Shown here in pieces: positions 24,436 to 32,759 of a DNA stretch of 64,000 bases; within the stretch, counting starts at the first letter, position 1; every line of letters begins with the position of its first letter. The position numbers and the translations under genes were made by a program. This DNA comes from Bacillota bacterium (GTDB lineage: Bacteria; Bacillota; Clostridia; Lachnospirales; Lachnospiraceae), in assembly GCA_023435895.1 (NCBI GenBank), contig JAEZLH010000036.1, positions 127,942-191,941 on the forward strand, given 5' to 3'. The notes beneath the pieces were generated by a model. That model was not told the DNA's origin. It did no database searches and saw only the letters and a list, made by a program, of their open reading frames with translations.

Positions 24436-26943
24436 CAACGTTGAAAACACATTTAGTATTTTTTGATAGAATTTAATATGAAGCGGTCGGTTCAACCATT
24501 CCTCGTAGGTAACTTCATGACACTCTTCCATCGTCTTTACCAAATCCTTACGGATTGTCTCAATTGTATCCTTATCACACATCCAAACACCACATTCATA
24601 ATGTAGATGGAAGCTTCGGTAATCCATATTGATGGTTCCGACAATTCCGCAATCCTCATTAATGATAGTTTTTGCATGAATAAAGCCTGGCGTATACTCA
24701 AAAATCCTTACACCTGCCGCCAACAATCTTCCGTAATTATAATTCGTAAGTATCTTAACATTTTTCTTGTCCGGTATAAAAGGGGTAATAATCCTCACAT
24801 CAATTCCGCTGTTGGCGGAAGTAATAAGCGCATCGCGCATGTCATCTTCAATTATAAGATAAGGCGTAGTAATGTACAATATCTTCTTTGCATAATAAAT
24901 CGTTTGTTTGTAAGCATTTTCAACAGGGTTCTTTGGATTATTGGCAGGTCCGTCTGCAATCACCTGACAGAATACATCATTTTGTACATACTGTTTCGTC
25001 GGTCGATATGGATTATAATCCATGGGGGGGAGATCTGCGCATACCTCCCACATCTGCAAAAAGGTTACGGTTAATCCCCACACTGCATCTCCTTCTACCC
25101 TTACCGCATTGTCCTTCCAAGTTCCGAAGCGATGCACCAGATTTACATATTCATCCGCTAAATTCATCCCTCCGGTGAAGCCCACATTTCCATCAATGAC
25201 AATAATCTTCTGGTGGGATCTATAATTCATGTAAAGCTGATCCGTATACTTCGTAATTGGGTTAAACACTCTTACCTGAAATCCCTCGTTCTCCAAATCC
25301 TTCTTAAAATGTCTTGGGGTTCGGAGCATTGCTCCAAAATCATCATACATAAAGAGAACTTCCACCCCATCCTTAATCTTTCGAAGCAGCTTCTCATGTA
25401 AGCGACTCCATAATACTCCTTCCCCAATGATGAAGAAATTCATTAGTATAAATTTTTCTGCATGTTCAATTTCGTATTCTATTGCCTCAAAAACATCCTC
25501 TCCCATTGGATAGTAATCAACCTTATTATTCTTATAAAGGGGATATCCGTGAGTTTCCATATATCTTGTAATTCTACTCTTTGTGGGGTACTTTTCTTTG
25601 AATTCTTCCATCACATCAGCATTAAATTCAATAAATTTATTACCTCGTTGGAGCTTATTTAAAATTGTCTGATCAATCTTCTTCCTTCTCATATTACCCC
25701 AAAGCACAAACATGATGTGCCCGGTAATAGGAAATGCAGCAATAATACAGATCCAACTTATTTTATAGGAAGTATTTCGATTGTCATTAACCAAACCTAT
25801 GACAATTACAATACTTAATATTTGAATCGCGGTATACATATAGAGGGTATATTCTCTCAGCACAAGTGTCAGATATATAATAAGTGCAAATTGAGCCAAT
25901 ACAAGTAGCCCAACTAAGGCACCGCGCAAAAATCCGCTCAAATAACTTCTGATACGACCTGTTACTTCGTCCTTTATCCCCATCACTTCTCCTCGTATGT
26001 CCTTTACTTCTTCTCTTATGTCTTTTCCCAACTCCAGTACACCCTTTCTGGTCACTTTTTCACGTAAATCGTCCAAAGCCTCTTCCTTTTTCCTGATTTT
26101 CATAGTCGGAAACGCTTTTAAGAGACGGATATGAGCTTTATTTATGGTTATGTTCTGATATGTTTTCAGAAACTCTTTCATTCTTTTATCAATCTCCGGT
26201 TTAGGAATATGAAGCTCCGCAATCGAAATACGCTTACCGGCTCTTACATTACTAATTCTTGTCTCTAGTGATTCCTTTATTTCGGTGAATACACCAAGCA
26301 GTCTTAAATTAGATAGCCTACCCTTTAAATCCTCTCCCGTTTCATATATTCTCGTAATTCCTGCAAATTCTGTAACATCCTGTCTCAGTGTTTGCAGCCG
26401 GACAAGTATCTTATCAAATTTCACTGTTACTGCTACTGCAAAGCCAAGATCAATGAAAAGAATTAAAATTACCAGATATCCAATAATTTGACCGATTTCC
26501 CTTGGAATTATTCCGATTACTTTATCAATACCAGGTTGCAATACATGAATCATTACTAGCGCAAGCATTCCCCAAAAAATCGAAACCGGCAAACAGATTC
26601 TTCCCTTGATATTCAAGGGTATCTTGCTATAATCCCACCATCTGGTATGAAAAGCCAATTCCATAATCAGTGAGGTCACATATTCTAACAATGTGGCAAG
26701 TATCATACCTCCCATAAATACGAATATCCAATTGTTTTTTATTTCCCAAAAGGTAAGATATACAAATAAAGCTCCAAAACCGTATATGGGTATAATCGGT
26801 CCCGTCAAAAAACCTCTATTAATCAGTGATTTCTTTTGGATGGACATAAGGCAGCTTTCATAAATCCATCCCAGCACACCATACAAAATAAATAAATAAA
26901 ACACATAATACAATTCCTGACCGAACAGCTTGTCATTCCACAT
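24430..26943 (-). CDS. Fusion: CmpB/PF06541-like membrane domain plus cardiolipin synthase
   Basis: An 837-residue protein. Residues 1-180 form a five- to six-helix membrane domain like the 'putative ABC transporter permease' family PF06541 (LYGVLGWIYES, FLTGPIIPIYGFGAL). A charged coiled-coil linker follows (about 190-330). Residues 330-430 add more membrane helices of a PLDc_N type, and residues 470-837 contain two HKD phospholipase D motifs, HQKIIVIDGNVGFTGG and HAKTIINEDCGIVGTIN. The second part is a complete bacterial cardiolipin synthase, which condenses two phosphatidylglycerols. Fusion to the first domain is unusual. ATG start with GGAGGGG about ten bases upstream. Confidence 0.88.
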   Translation of the reverse strand: MWNDKLFGQELYYVFYLFILYGVLGWIYESCLMSIQKKSLINRGFLTGPIIPIYGFGALFVYLTFWEIKNNWIFVFMGGMILATLLEYVTSLIMELAFHTRWWDYSKIPLNIKGRICLPVSIFWGMLALVMIHVLQPGIDKVIGIIPREIGQIIGYLVILILFIDLGFAVAVTVKFDKILVRLQTLRQDVTEFAGITRIYETGEDLKGRLSNLRLLGVFTEIKESLETRISNVRAGKRISIAELHIPKPEIDKRMKEFLKTYQNITINKAHIRLLKAFPTMKIRKKEEALDDLREKVTRKGVLELGKDIREEVKDIRGEVMGIKDEVTGRIRSYLSGFLRGALVGLLVLAQFALIIYLTLVLREYTLYMYTAIQILSIVIVIGLVNDNRNTSYKISWICIIAAFPITGHIMFVLWGNMRRKKIDQTILNKLQRGNKFIEFNADVMEEFKEKYPTKSRITRYMETHGYPLYKNNKVDYYPMGEDVFEAIEYEIEHAEKFILMNFFIIGEGVLWSRLHEKLLRKIKDGVEVLFMYDDFGAMLRTPRHFKKDLENEGFQVRVFNPITKYTDQLYMNYRSHQKIIVIDGNVGFTGGMNLADEYVNLVHRFGTWKDNAVRVEGDAVWGLTVTFLQMWEVCADLPPMDYNPYRPTKQYVQNDVFCQVIADGPANNPKNPVENAYKQTIYYAKKILYITTPYLIIEDDMRDALITSANSGIDVRIITPFIPDKKNVKILTNYNYGRLLAAGVRIFEYTPGFIHAKTIINEDCGIVGTINMDYRSFHLHYECGVWMCDKDTIETIRKDLVKTMEECHEVTYEEWLNRPLHIKFYQKILNVFSTLM

Positions 26944-27169
26944 TCAGTTCATCCCCTCCATTATAAGCCGGTGCATCGTTTTGATATTTACTCAACAATT
27001 TCCCCCTCTTATAAATAAACATGTTTATAATTACCAAGATAAGCTTGTTTCACCTTTCCAGTGCATCGCTCTTGTGTTACAATTGGATAATCAGCTAGCT
27101 GATGCTATGATATGACTTAGTTTTCCGTTTGATAGATATTCTAACACAAAATGGAAGGGAGGAAAACCC

Positions 27170-28300
27170 TTGATAACGAGACAATTTTCGATAAACCAAA
27201 TGCCGCTCTATCCATTCGAGCAAATGTATAACTTAAAACAACTAGCTTTCTTTGATATAGAGACTACCGGTTTTGCAGCTGAAACCTCTTATCTTTATCT
27301 GATCGGATGTGCTTACTACAAGGATTCTGACTTTTGCATGACCCAATGGTTCTCTGAAGGTATCCAGGAGGAAGCCCTATTAATTACCTCTTTTTTTGAA
27401 TTTTTAAGCACTCATCATATATTGATTCATTATAATGGGAATGGTTTTGATCTACCTTTTCTGGAACGTAAATGTAAGATGCTTGGACTGGACTATTCCT
27501 TCAAACAATTCGAGAGTATTGACTTGTACAAATGCCTCCTCCCCTATAAGAAGGTGCTCAATCTCCAGAGCCTAAAACTGAAAGCCATAGAAAAATTTCT
27601 TGGAATTTCACGTAAAGATACCTTTGATGGCGGTGATCTAATTGGGGTCTACCAATCCTATCTGGGCAAAAAGAACTTTGAAACTCTGCGCCAGAGAAGA
27701 AATCCCTCCCTGCAACTGACTGTCCCCACTGAGTCAGATCAATTATTGGAACAATTATTGCTCCATAATGAGGACGATATTAGGGGATTGCTTCGTGTCA
27801 GTCAAATTTTGCACTATGCGGACTTATTCGTAAAACCGGTTCGTATCTTACAAGCGAATATAATCGATGAGCATTTAAGTATAGAATTTGAACTGTCTAT
27901 GAAGCTGCCTTCCCCTGTCCGTTTTGGCAATGATCTTGCCCATCTGTCGGCTTATGAACATAGCGCTACTTTAATGGTACGTACCTATGAGGGAACATTA
28001 AAACATTTTTATGATAACTATAAGGACTATTATTATCTCCCTTTGGAAGATTATGCGCTTCACAAAACCCTTGCCACCTATGTGGATAAGAACCACCGCG
28101 TAAAAGCTAAGCCATCCACTTGTTATATAAAAAAGGAGGGACTCTTTGTTCCTCAATATGAACCCCTGCTTACACCTTTTTTCAAACTCAATCATACCGA
28201 CAAGCTATCTTTTTTGGAGGTTCATACTGATTATCTTCTTCGAGAGGAGAGTTTGGAGCAATATGTCCATTCTATGATGGGATGGATGGTAAAACATTGA
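27170..28300 (+). CDS. YprB-like DEDDh ribonuclease H-like exonuclease
   Basis: A 376-residue protein with an N-terminal 3'-5' exonuclease-type RNase H fold. Exo I is FFDIETTGF (about residues 27-35), Exo II HYNGNGFDLPFLERK (about 87-101), and Exo III LLHNEDDIRGLL (about 203-214), giving the DEDD metal ligands with the H of the DEDDh type. The C-terminal 150 residues match the B. subtilis YprB group and have no assigned role. The start is TTG with GGGAGG seven bases upstream. It is divergent from the cardiolipin synthase gene. Confidence 0.85.
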   Translation: MITRQFSINQMPLYPFEQMYNLKQLAFFDIETTGFAAETSYLYLIGCAYYKDSDFCMTQWFSEGIQEEALLITSFFEFLSTHHILIHYNGNGFDLPFLERKCKMLGLDYSFKQFESIDLYKCLLPYKKVLNLQSLKLKAIEKFLGISRKDTFDGGDLIGVYQSYLGKKNFETLRQRRNPSLQLTVPTESDQLLEQLLLHNEDDIRGLLRVSQILHYADLFVKPVRILQANIIDEHLSIEFELSMKLPSPVRFGNDLAHLSAYEHSATLMVRTYEGTLKHFYDNYKDYYYLPLEDYALHKTLATYVDKNHRVKAKPSTCYIKKEGLFVPQYEPLLTPFFKLNHTDKLSFLEVHTDYLLREESLEQYVHSMMGWMVKH

Positions 28301-28410
28301 TCTCTTAATATACCAATTTTCACTCTGATTTAGGTTAGTTCGACCATAAATGACACATCCTCCCGACTTTTGAATATATTATACTATAAAGTTGCAAAGG
28401 AGGGTTATAT

Positions 28411-28461
28411 ATGTGTTGTGGATGCCGTCGTAGACGTAGACGTAGAAGATGTTGTTGTTAG
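28411..28461 (+). CDS. 16-residue Cys/Arg microprotein
   Basis: A very short ORF reading MCCGCRRRRRRRRCCC then TAG. It has an ideal ribosome-binding site, AAGGAGG followed by seven bases and ATG, better than many genes in this window. A strong terminator lies 83 bp after the stop. The peptide is six cysteines flanking eight arginines encoded by mixed CGT and AGA codons, not a simple repeat of one codon. I know no family for it. It could bind a metal or nucleic acid, act in the spore, or be a regulatory leader; the sequence does not decide. Translation itself is unproven. Confidence 0.55.
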   Translation: MCCGCRRRRRRRRCCC

Positions 28462-28543
28462 ATAACATTCCATTATGTATTATAATGTAATTATTGTACG
28501 TATAGATTGCTTACAAATGCGCTCTTCTTTCACTTTTATACTT

Positions 28544-28606
28544 AAGAAGCTGTTGAATATATAAGGTCATATCTTATGACATAGTATATTCAACAGCTTC
28601 TTTTTT
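28544..28606 (+). terminator. Strong terminator after the microprotein
   Basis: AAGAAGCTGTTGAATATA pairs with TATATTCAACAGCTTCTT over 18 bp and is followed by TTTTTT; the loop contains a second small hairpin (GTCATATCTTATGAC). It ends plus-strand transcription from the YprB-like gene and/or the microprotein. Confidence 0.92.
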
Positions 28607-28646
28607 GGATGCCACGTAATCATTGAGCAATTTCATTTCAATATCG

Positions 28647-29012
28647 TCATATAAAGATGTTGACTAAAACCCATAACATTACCATCCATAATACAATAAT
28701 GGGTAATGCAAAAAACCATCTTTTCGGCTTCCCATCCCTCCACTGATTTTCTGCTTCTAACTTACAATCAGCCAATACTTCCTTCGGTATTAATTTTATA
28801 GTTAGTGCAATTACCATTGGTAGTAAAATCAGATCATCCAGCATTCCTATTATGGGTATGAAATCGGGAATAATATCGATTGGTGATAATGCATAGACAA
28901 TCACCAATGTCGCCAGAATCTTTGCCAAGATAGGTGTTTCTCTTTTTTTTAATGCGACAAATATAGCCGGTAGGTCAGACTTTAACTTCTTTGCATTCTC
29001 CTTTAAACCCAT
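28647..29012 (-). CDS. YkvA-family (DUF1232) membrane protein
   Basis: A 121-residue protein. The DUF1232 core is ALSPIDIIPDFIPIIGMLDDL at about residues 41-61, flanked by hydrophobic helices; another helix closes the C-terminus (about 98-120). The function of the family is unknown; members are small membrane proteins. The ATG has GAGGTG upstream. It sits downstream of rpmF behind a terminator and is probably a separate transcript. Confidence 0.88.
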   Translation of the reverse strand: MGLKENAKKLKSDLPAIFVALKKRETPILAKILATLVIVYALSPIDIIPDFIPIIGMLDDLILLPMVIALTIKLIPKEVLADCKLEAENQWRDGKPKRWFFALPIIVLWMVMLWVLVNIFI

Positions 29013-29046
29013 ATTTTCACCTCATAATTTCTACTAATTGCACATG

Positions 29047-29080
29047 TAAAAAGGCTTCCCGAAATTCATCGGGAAGCCTT
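29047..29080 (-). terminator. Terminator of yceD-rpmF
   Basis: AAGGCTTCCCGA and TCGGGAAGCCTT form a 12-bp perfect stem; on the minus strand it is followed by TTTTTA. It lies nine bases after the rpmF stop. Confidence 0.93.
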
Positions 29081-29089
29081 GATTTTTAA

Positions 29090-29275
29090 TTATTCTGCTG
29101 TGTTAGCGATGATTTCCTTCTTGTTGTATGAACCACAAGCTTTACATACTCTATGAGGAACCATAAGTTCTCCACACTTGCTGCATTTAACTAAGTTAGG
29201 AGCAGTCATCTTCCAGTTAGCTCTACGGCTATCTCTTCTACCTTTAGAATGTTTACCCTTAGGACAAATAGACAT
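29090..29275 (-). CDS. rpmF: 50S ribosomal protein L32 (bL32)
   Basis: A 61-residue ribosomal protein: SICPKGKHSKGRRDSRRANW at the N-terminus and a zinc ribbon with CSKC and CKAC near residues 31-47, so this is the zinc-binding (C+) form. The ATG follows AAGGAGG by seven bases; a GTG two codons earlier lies within the leader. It begins two bases after the DUF177 gene stop, the classic yceD-rpmF pair, and is probably co-transcribed with it. Confidence 0.97.
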   Translation of the reverse strand: MSICPKGKHSKGRRDSRRANWKMTAPNLVKCSKCGELMVPHRVCKACGSYNKKEIIANTAE

Positions 29276-29277
29276 TG

Positions 29278-29805
29278 TCACACCTCCTTAAAATTCTTGA
29301 AAATATCTCGGATTACTGACATTCTGGGATCATAATTATAAGTATCACACTCACAAGACTTTTCATTCAAATTGGTTCCGCAATTCTTGCAAAGTCCTTT
29401 GCAATCCTCACTGCATAACAGTTTCATAGGAAAACCAATTAAGATTTCATCATAAATTAATGTGTCTACATCCAGATTGTATCCAATAATATAATTTGTT
29501 TCATCCAAACCCTCTGCTCTTTGTTCCTCTGTGAGATTAAAATCAACCTCTCTCAGAACTTCGATACTCATAGGAAATAAAATTTCTTTTAAGCATCTAC
29601 TGCAAAATAGGGTCAGAGAAATATTCGTACCACCCTCAATTAAAATCTTCTTGTCACCAAGATTCGTAATGGTCAGGCTTATAGGTTCCTTATGAGATAT
29701 CTCATAATTTGTCCCCATATAATTGAACTCATTCATCTCAATCGGGGCATTGATCTGTACTACCTTATCATTCGTAGTCATTATTTCTGACAAAGATACT
29801 AGCAT
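29278..29805 (-). CDS. YceD/DUF177 family protein
   Basis: A 175-residue protein with the family's conserved cysteines: CSRC near the middle and CSEDCKGLCKNCG near residues 134-146. DUF177 proteins are almost always encoded upstream of rpmF and in other organisms are linked to 23S rRNA accumulation and 50S assembly. The ATG has GGAGAG upstream. A perfect TTGACA-N17-TATAAT promoter precedes it, fitting a highly expressed ribosomal gene pair. Confidence 0.9.
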   Translation of the reverse strand: MLVSLSEIMTTNDKVVQINAPIEMNEFNYMGTNYEISHKEPISLTITNLGDKKILIEGGTNISLTLFCSRCLKEILFPMSIEVLREVDFNLTEEQRAEGLDETNYIIGYNLDVDTLIYDEILIGFPMKLLCSEDCKGLCKNCGTNLNEKSCECDTYNYDPRMSVIRDIFKNFKEV

Positions 29806-29872
29806 TTAATCTCTCCGAATATTCACTGCATGATTAAGAACTCAGTGGGTGAATTCTTTACGCACTTCTTGT

Positions 29873-29901
29873 ATTATACCTACTGTGTTATTATTTGTCA
29901 A
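29873..29901 (-). promoter_or_regulatory. Consensus promoter of yceD-rpmF
   Basis: Minus strand TTGACA (29901-29896), exactly 17 bp, TATAAT (29878-29873): both hexamers match the sigma-A consensus perfectly. It lies about 70 bp before the DUF177 start. Confidence 0.9.
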
Positions 29902-29940
29902 CGTCAAAATGAGAATTATACACTATTTGACCAATATTTA

Positions 29941-29989
29941 CGTTACAGTTCAACCGATGCTTTTATCAAAAGCCGGTTGAACTATAACG
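29941..29989 (-). terminator. Hairpin terminator downstream of ackA
   Basis: CGTTACAGTTCAACCG and CGGTTGAACTATAACG pair with one mismatch, with GCTTTT/AAAAGC extending the stem inward, 16 bp after the ackA stop. The U-run is poor, but the stem is long. Confidence 0.6.
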
Positions 29990-30004
29990 ATTTTATTCCT
30001 TGGA

Positions 30005-31195
30005 TTATAATAATGTAACAGTCTCTCTAGCAATTGCTAACTCTTCATTGGTAGGGATGATGCAAACCTTAACCTTTGAAGAAGGTGTAGTAAGCATTAC
30101 TTCCTTGCTCTTTGTGCAGTTAGTTGCTAAGTCAATTGTAATTCCTAGGTAACCAAGGTACTGGCATACCCATTCTCTAACTCTCCAGTCATTCTCACCA
30201 ACACCTGCTGTAAATGCAATTGCATCTACACCATTCATAGCAGCTACATAGCTACCGATGTATTTTGCTACGCGGTAAGTAAATACGTCAAATGCAACGA
30301 TTGCACTCTGATTACCGATATCCATAGCATCATTGATATCACGGAAATCGCTGGATACAGAAGACATACCTTGAATACCGGATTCTTTATTTAATACGTT
30401 CATGATCTGATCGATTGTTTTATTTTCTTTCTTTGCAATGAAATCGATGATGGAAGGATCGATATCACCACTTCTGGTTCCCATTACTAGACCTGCAAGA
30501 GGAGTGAAGCCCATGCTAGTATCAACGGACTTGCCGTTTAATACTGCAGAGATACTTGCACCGTTACCAAGGTGGCAAACAATGATTTTAGAATTGTTAA
30601 TATCAAGTCCACAGAACTCTGCTGCTCTTTTGGAAACAAAGCTATGGCTTGTTCCGTGGAAGCCATATTTACGGATCTTGTAGTTATCATAATATGCCTG
30701 AGGAAGTCCATATAAGTAAGCCTTAGGAGGCATTGTCTGATGGAAGGAGGTATCAAATACTGCTACCATAGGAACTCCGGGCATTAAGTTCTTGCATGCA
30801 CGGATACCGATTAAGTTTGCAGGATTGTGAAGAGGAGCCAAATCGTTACAAGCCTCGATACCTGCAATTACTTCATCATCAATAATTGTGGAAGTTGCGA
30901 ATTTCTCACCACCGTGAACAACTCTGTGTCCTACTGCGCCGATTTCATTCAAAGAAGCGATAACACCATGTTTTTCATTGGTTAACGCATCAAGCACCAA
31001 CTTAATTGCATCCTGATGATTTTCCATATGCTTCTCGATAACAACCTTATCTCCGCCATTAGGAGTATGCTTTAAGTAGGCTGCTTCCTGTCCGATTCTC
31101 TCACAGATACCTACAGCCAAAGCCTTCTCAGTTGTGGAATCGATTAACTGATACTTCAATGAAGAACTACCACAATTAATAACTAAAACTTTCAT
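30005..31195 (-). CDS. ackA: Acetate kinase
   Basis: A 396-residue kinase converting acetyl phosphate and ADP to acetate and ATP, the ATP-yielding end of fermentation. Seen motifs are VLVINCGSSSLKYQL at the N-terminus, VGHRVVHGGEKF, FDTSFHQTMP, KYGFHGTSH, CHLGNGAS and AFTAGVGEND, covering both ASKHA domains and the catalytic arginine and histidine regions. Length is standard. It lies 78 bp downstream of pta in the same direction, an operon arrangement. Confidence 0.98.
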   Translation of the reverse strand: MKVLVINCGSSSLKYQLIDSTTEKALAVGICERIGQEAAYLKHTPNGGDKVVIEKHMENHQDAIKLVLDALTNEKHGVIASLNEIGAVGHRVVHGGEKFATSTIIDDEVIAGIEACNDLAPLHNPANLIGIRACKNLMPGVPMVAVFDTSFHQTMPPKAYLYGLPQAYYDNYKIRKYGFHGTSHSFVSKRAAEFCGLDINNSKIIVCHLGNGASISAVLNGKSVDTSMGFTPLAGLVMGTRSGDIDPSIIDFIAKKENKTIDQIMNVLNKESGIQGMSSVSSDFRDINDAMDIGNQSAIVAFDVFTYRVAKYIGSYVAAMNGVDAIAFTAGVGENDWRVREWVCQYLGYLGITIDLATNCTKSKEVMLTTPSSKVKVCIIPTNEELAIARETVTLL

Positions 31196-31273
31196 GAATA
31201 CTTACCTCTTTTCTTATTATTAAACATGTATATTTATTGTGCCACGTATGAAACGATGATAATCAGCCGATTA

Positions 31274-32269
31274 TTATAGAGCGGCTGCCTGAACTGCTGT
31301 GATAGCAATAACGCCTACGATATCATCTGCAGAGCATCCTCTGGACAAATCATTAACCGGTTTTGCAATACCCTGTGTTACCGGTCCGTAAGCTTCTGCT
31401 TTCGCAAGTCTTTGAGTTAATTTATAACCGATATTACCTGCATCAAGATCAGGGAAGATAAGAACGTTTGCTTTACCTGCAATTTCACTTCCGGGAGCCT
31501 TAGAAGCACCTACACTTGGAACAATTGCAGCATCTAACTGGAATTCGCCGTCAATCTTTACAGTTGGATATAATTCTTTGGCAATCTTAGTTGCCTCAAC
31601 AACCTTATCAACATCAGGATGAGCAGCACTGCCCTTTGTGGAGTGAGAAAGCATCGCTACGATGGGCTCTGTTCCAACTAAAGTTTCAAAGCTTTTTGCA
31701 CTGCTGCCAGCAATTGCTGCTAACTCTTCTGCATTAGGATTCTGCACCAAGCCGCAATCGGAATAAATGAAGGTTCCACCTTCACCAAACTCACAATCAG
31801 GAACTACCATTACAAAGAAGGAAGATACTAATTTTGTATTCGGAGCTGTTTTTAATATCTGTAAGGAAGGACGAAGTGTATCAGCTGTGGAATGAACTGC
31901 GCCGGATACCATACCATCTGCATCTCCTGCCTTTACCATAGTTACACCAAAATACGGATAATCTTTTGTCAATAACTCCTTTGCTTTCTCCGGTGTCATT
32001 CCTTTGCTCTTTCTAAGATCAACAAGCAGATCTACATAGCCTTGAAGCTTTTCTGTAATCTCAGGATCGATGATAGTTGCTCCTGAGAGATCAAGTCCCT
32101 CTCCAACCTTCTCAATCGCTTCTTTATTACCTACTAAGATGATTTTTGCAACTCCTTCAGCTAAAATTCTGCTAGCTGCTTCCAATGTTCTTCTGTCATC
32201 AGTCTCAGGCAATACAATAGTCTTAATGTCTTGTTTCGCTCTTTGTTTAATCGTGTCAATAAAACCCAT
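31274..32269 (-). CDS. pta: Phosphate acetyltransferase
   Basis: A 331-residue short-form Pta that exchanges CoA of acetyl-CoA for phosphate. The PTA_PTB fold is shown by TIVLPETDDRRTLEAA, DADGMVSGAVHSTADTLRP, MLSHSTKGSA and NVLIFPDLDAGNIGYKL. It lacks the N-terminal DRTGG/regulatory region of long enterobacterial Pta, as normal in clostridia. The ATG has AAGGAG seven bases upstream. It is the first gene of pta-ackA. Confidence 0.97.
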   Translation of the reverse strand: MGFIDTIKQRAKQDIKTIVLPETDDRRTLEAASRILAEGVAKIILVGNKEAIEKVGEGLDLSGATIIDPEITEKLQGYVDLLVDLRKSKGMTPEKAKELLTKDYPYFGVTMVKAGDADGMVSGAVHSTADTLRPSLQILKTAPNTKLVSSFFVMVVPDCEFGEGGTFIYSDCGLVQNPNAEELAAIAGSSAKSFETLVGTEPIVAMLSHSTKGSAAHPDVDKVVEATKIAKELYPTVKIDGEFQLDAAIVPSVGASKAPGSEIAGKANVLIFPDLDAGNIGYKLTQRLAKAEAYGPVTQGIAKPVNDLSRGCSADDIVGVIAITAVQAAAL

Positions 32270-32759
32270 GATGAAACTCCTTCCTTAGCATCTATATTTT
32301 TTCTGATATAATATTGATTCAAGTGCAAAATACACTGTGACCAAAACAGATTAAGCACATGGAAATAGACCATAATGCATAAATATAGTTATCTGTTTTT
32401 GCCACAAAATACTTTACGCCATGAAACCAATAATCAAACCCAATCGTTCTAATTATATGACAAAATAATAACAGATACAAGAACTTATTGATGAAAAATG
32501 TAGAACTTTTTTCTTATATTTTTGTTCATTTTGACAATAGCCAAATGGTATTTTACAATTTAAATTATTTCACCAAAGCCATACATTTAATCATCGAACC
32601 GGTATATTAGTAAAAATGAATAGAATTCATTGAATTGACTGCATTTCTCATAAATGATAATATAACTATAAGATTTATCCTTTGCAATCCTATATAATAG
32701 GAAAACTTAAATTGTCGCAAAATTGATAAAGATATTTCATCATAAAGGAGTTTTAATAC
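32270..32759. other. Divergent intergenic region between pta and tmcAL
   Basis: 490 bp of AT-rich DNA that must hold the promoters of pta-ackA (minus) and tmcAL (plus). A TATAAT at 32693-32698 on the plus strand is a candidate -10 for tmcAL but has no good -35. I see no gene or structured RNA. Confidence 0.5.

Noticed and set aside
24607..25074. A 155-codon plus-strand ORF opposite the cardiolipin synthase
   Set aside because: It lies wholly antisense to a strongly supported gene, has no ribosome-binding site, and its peptide looks like reverse-frame translation.
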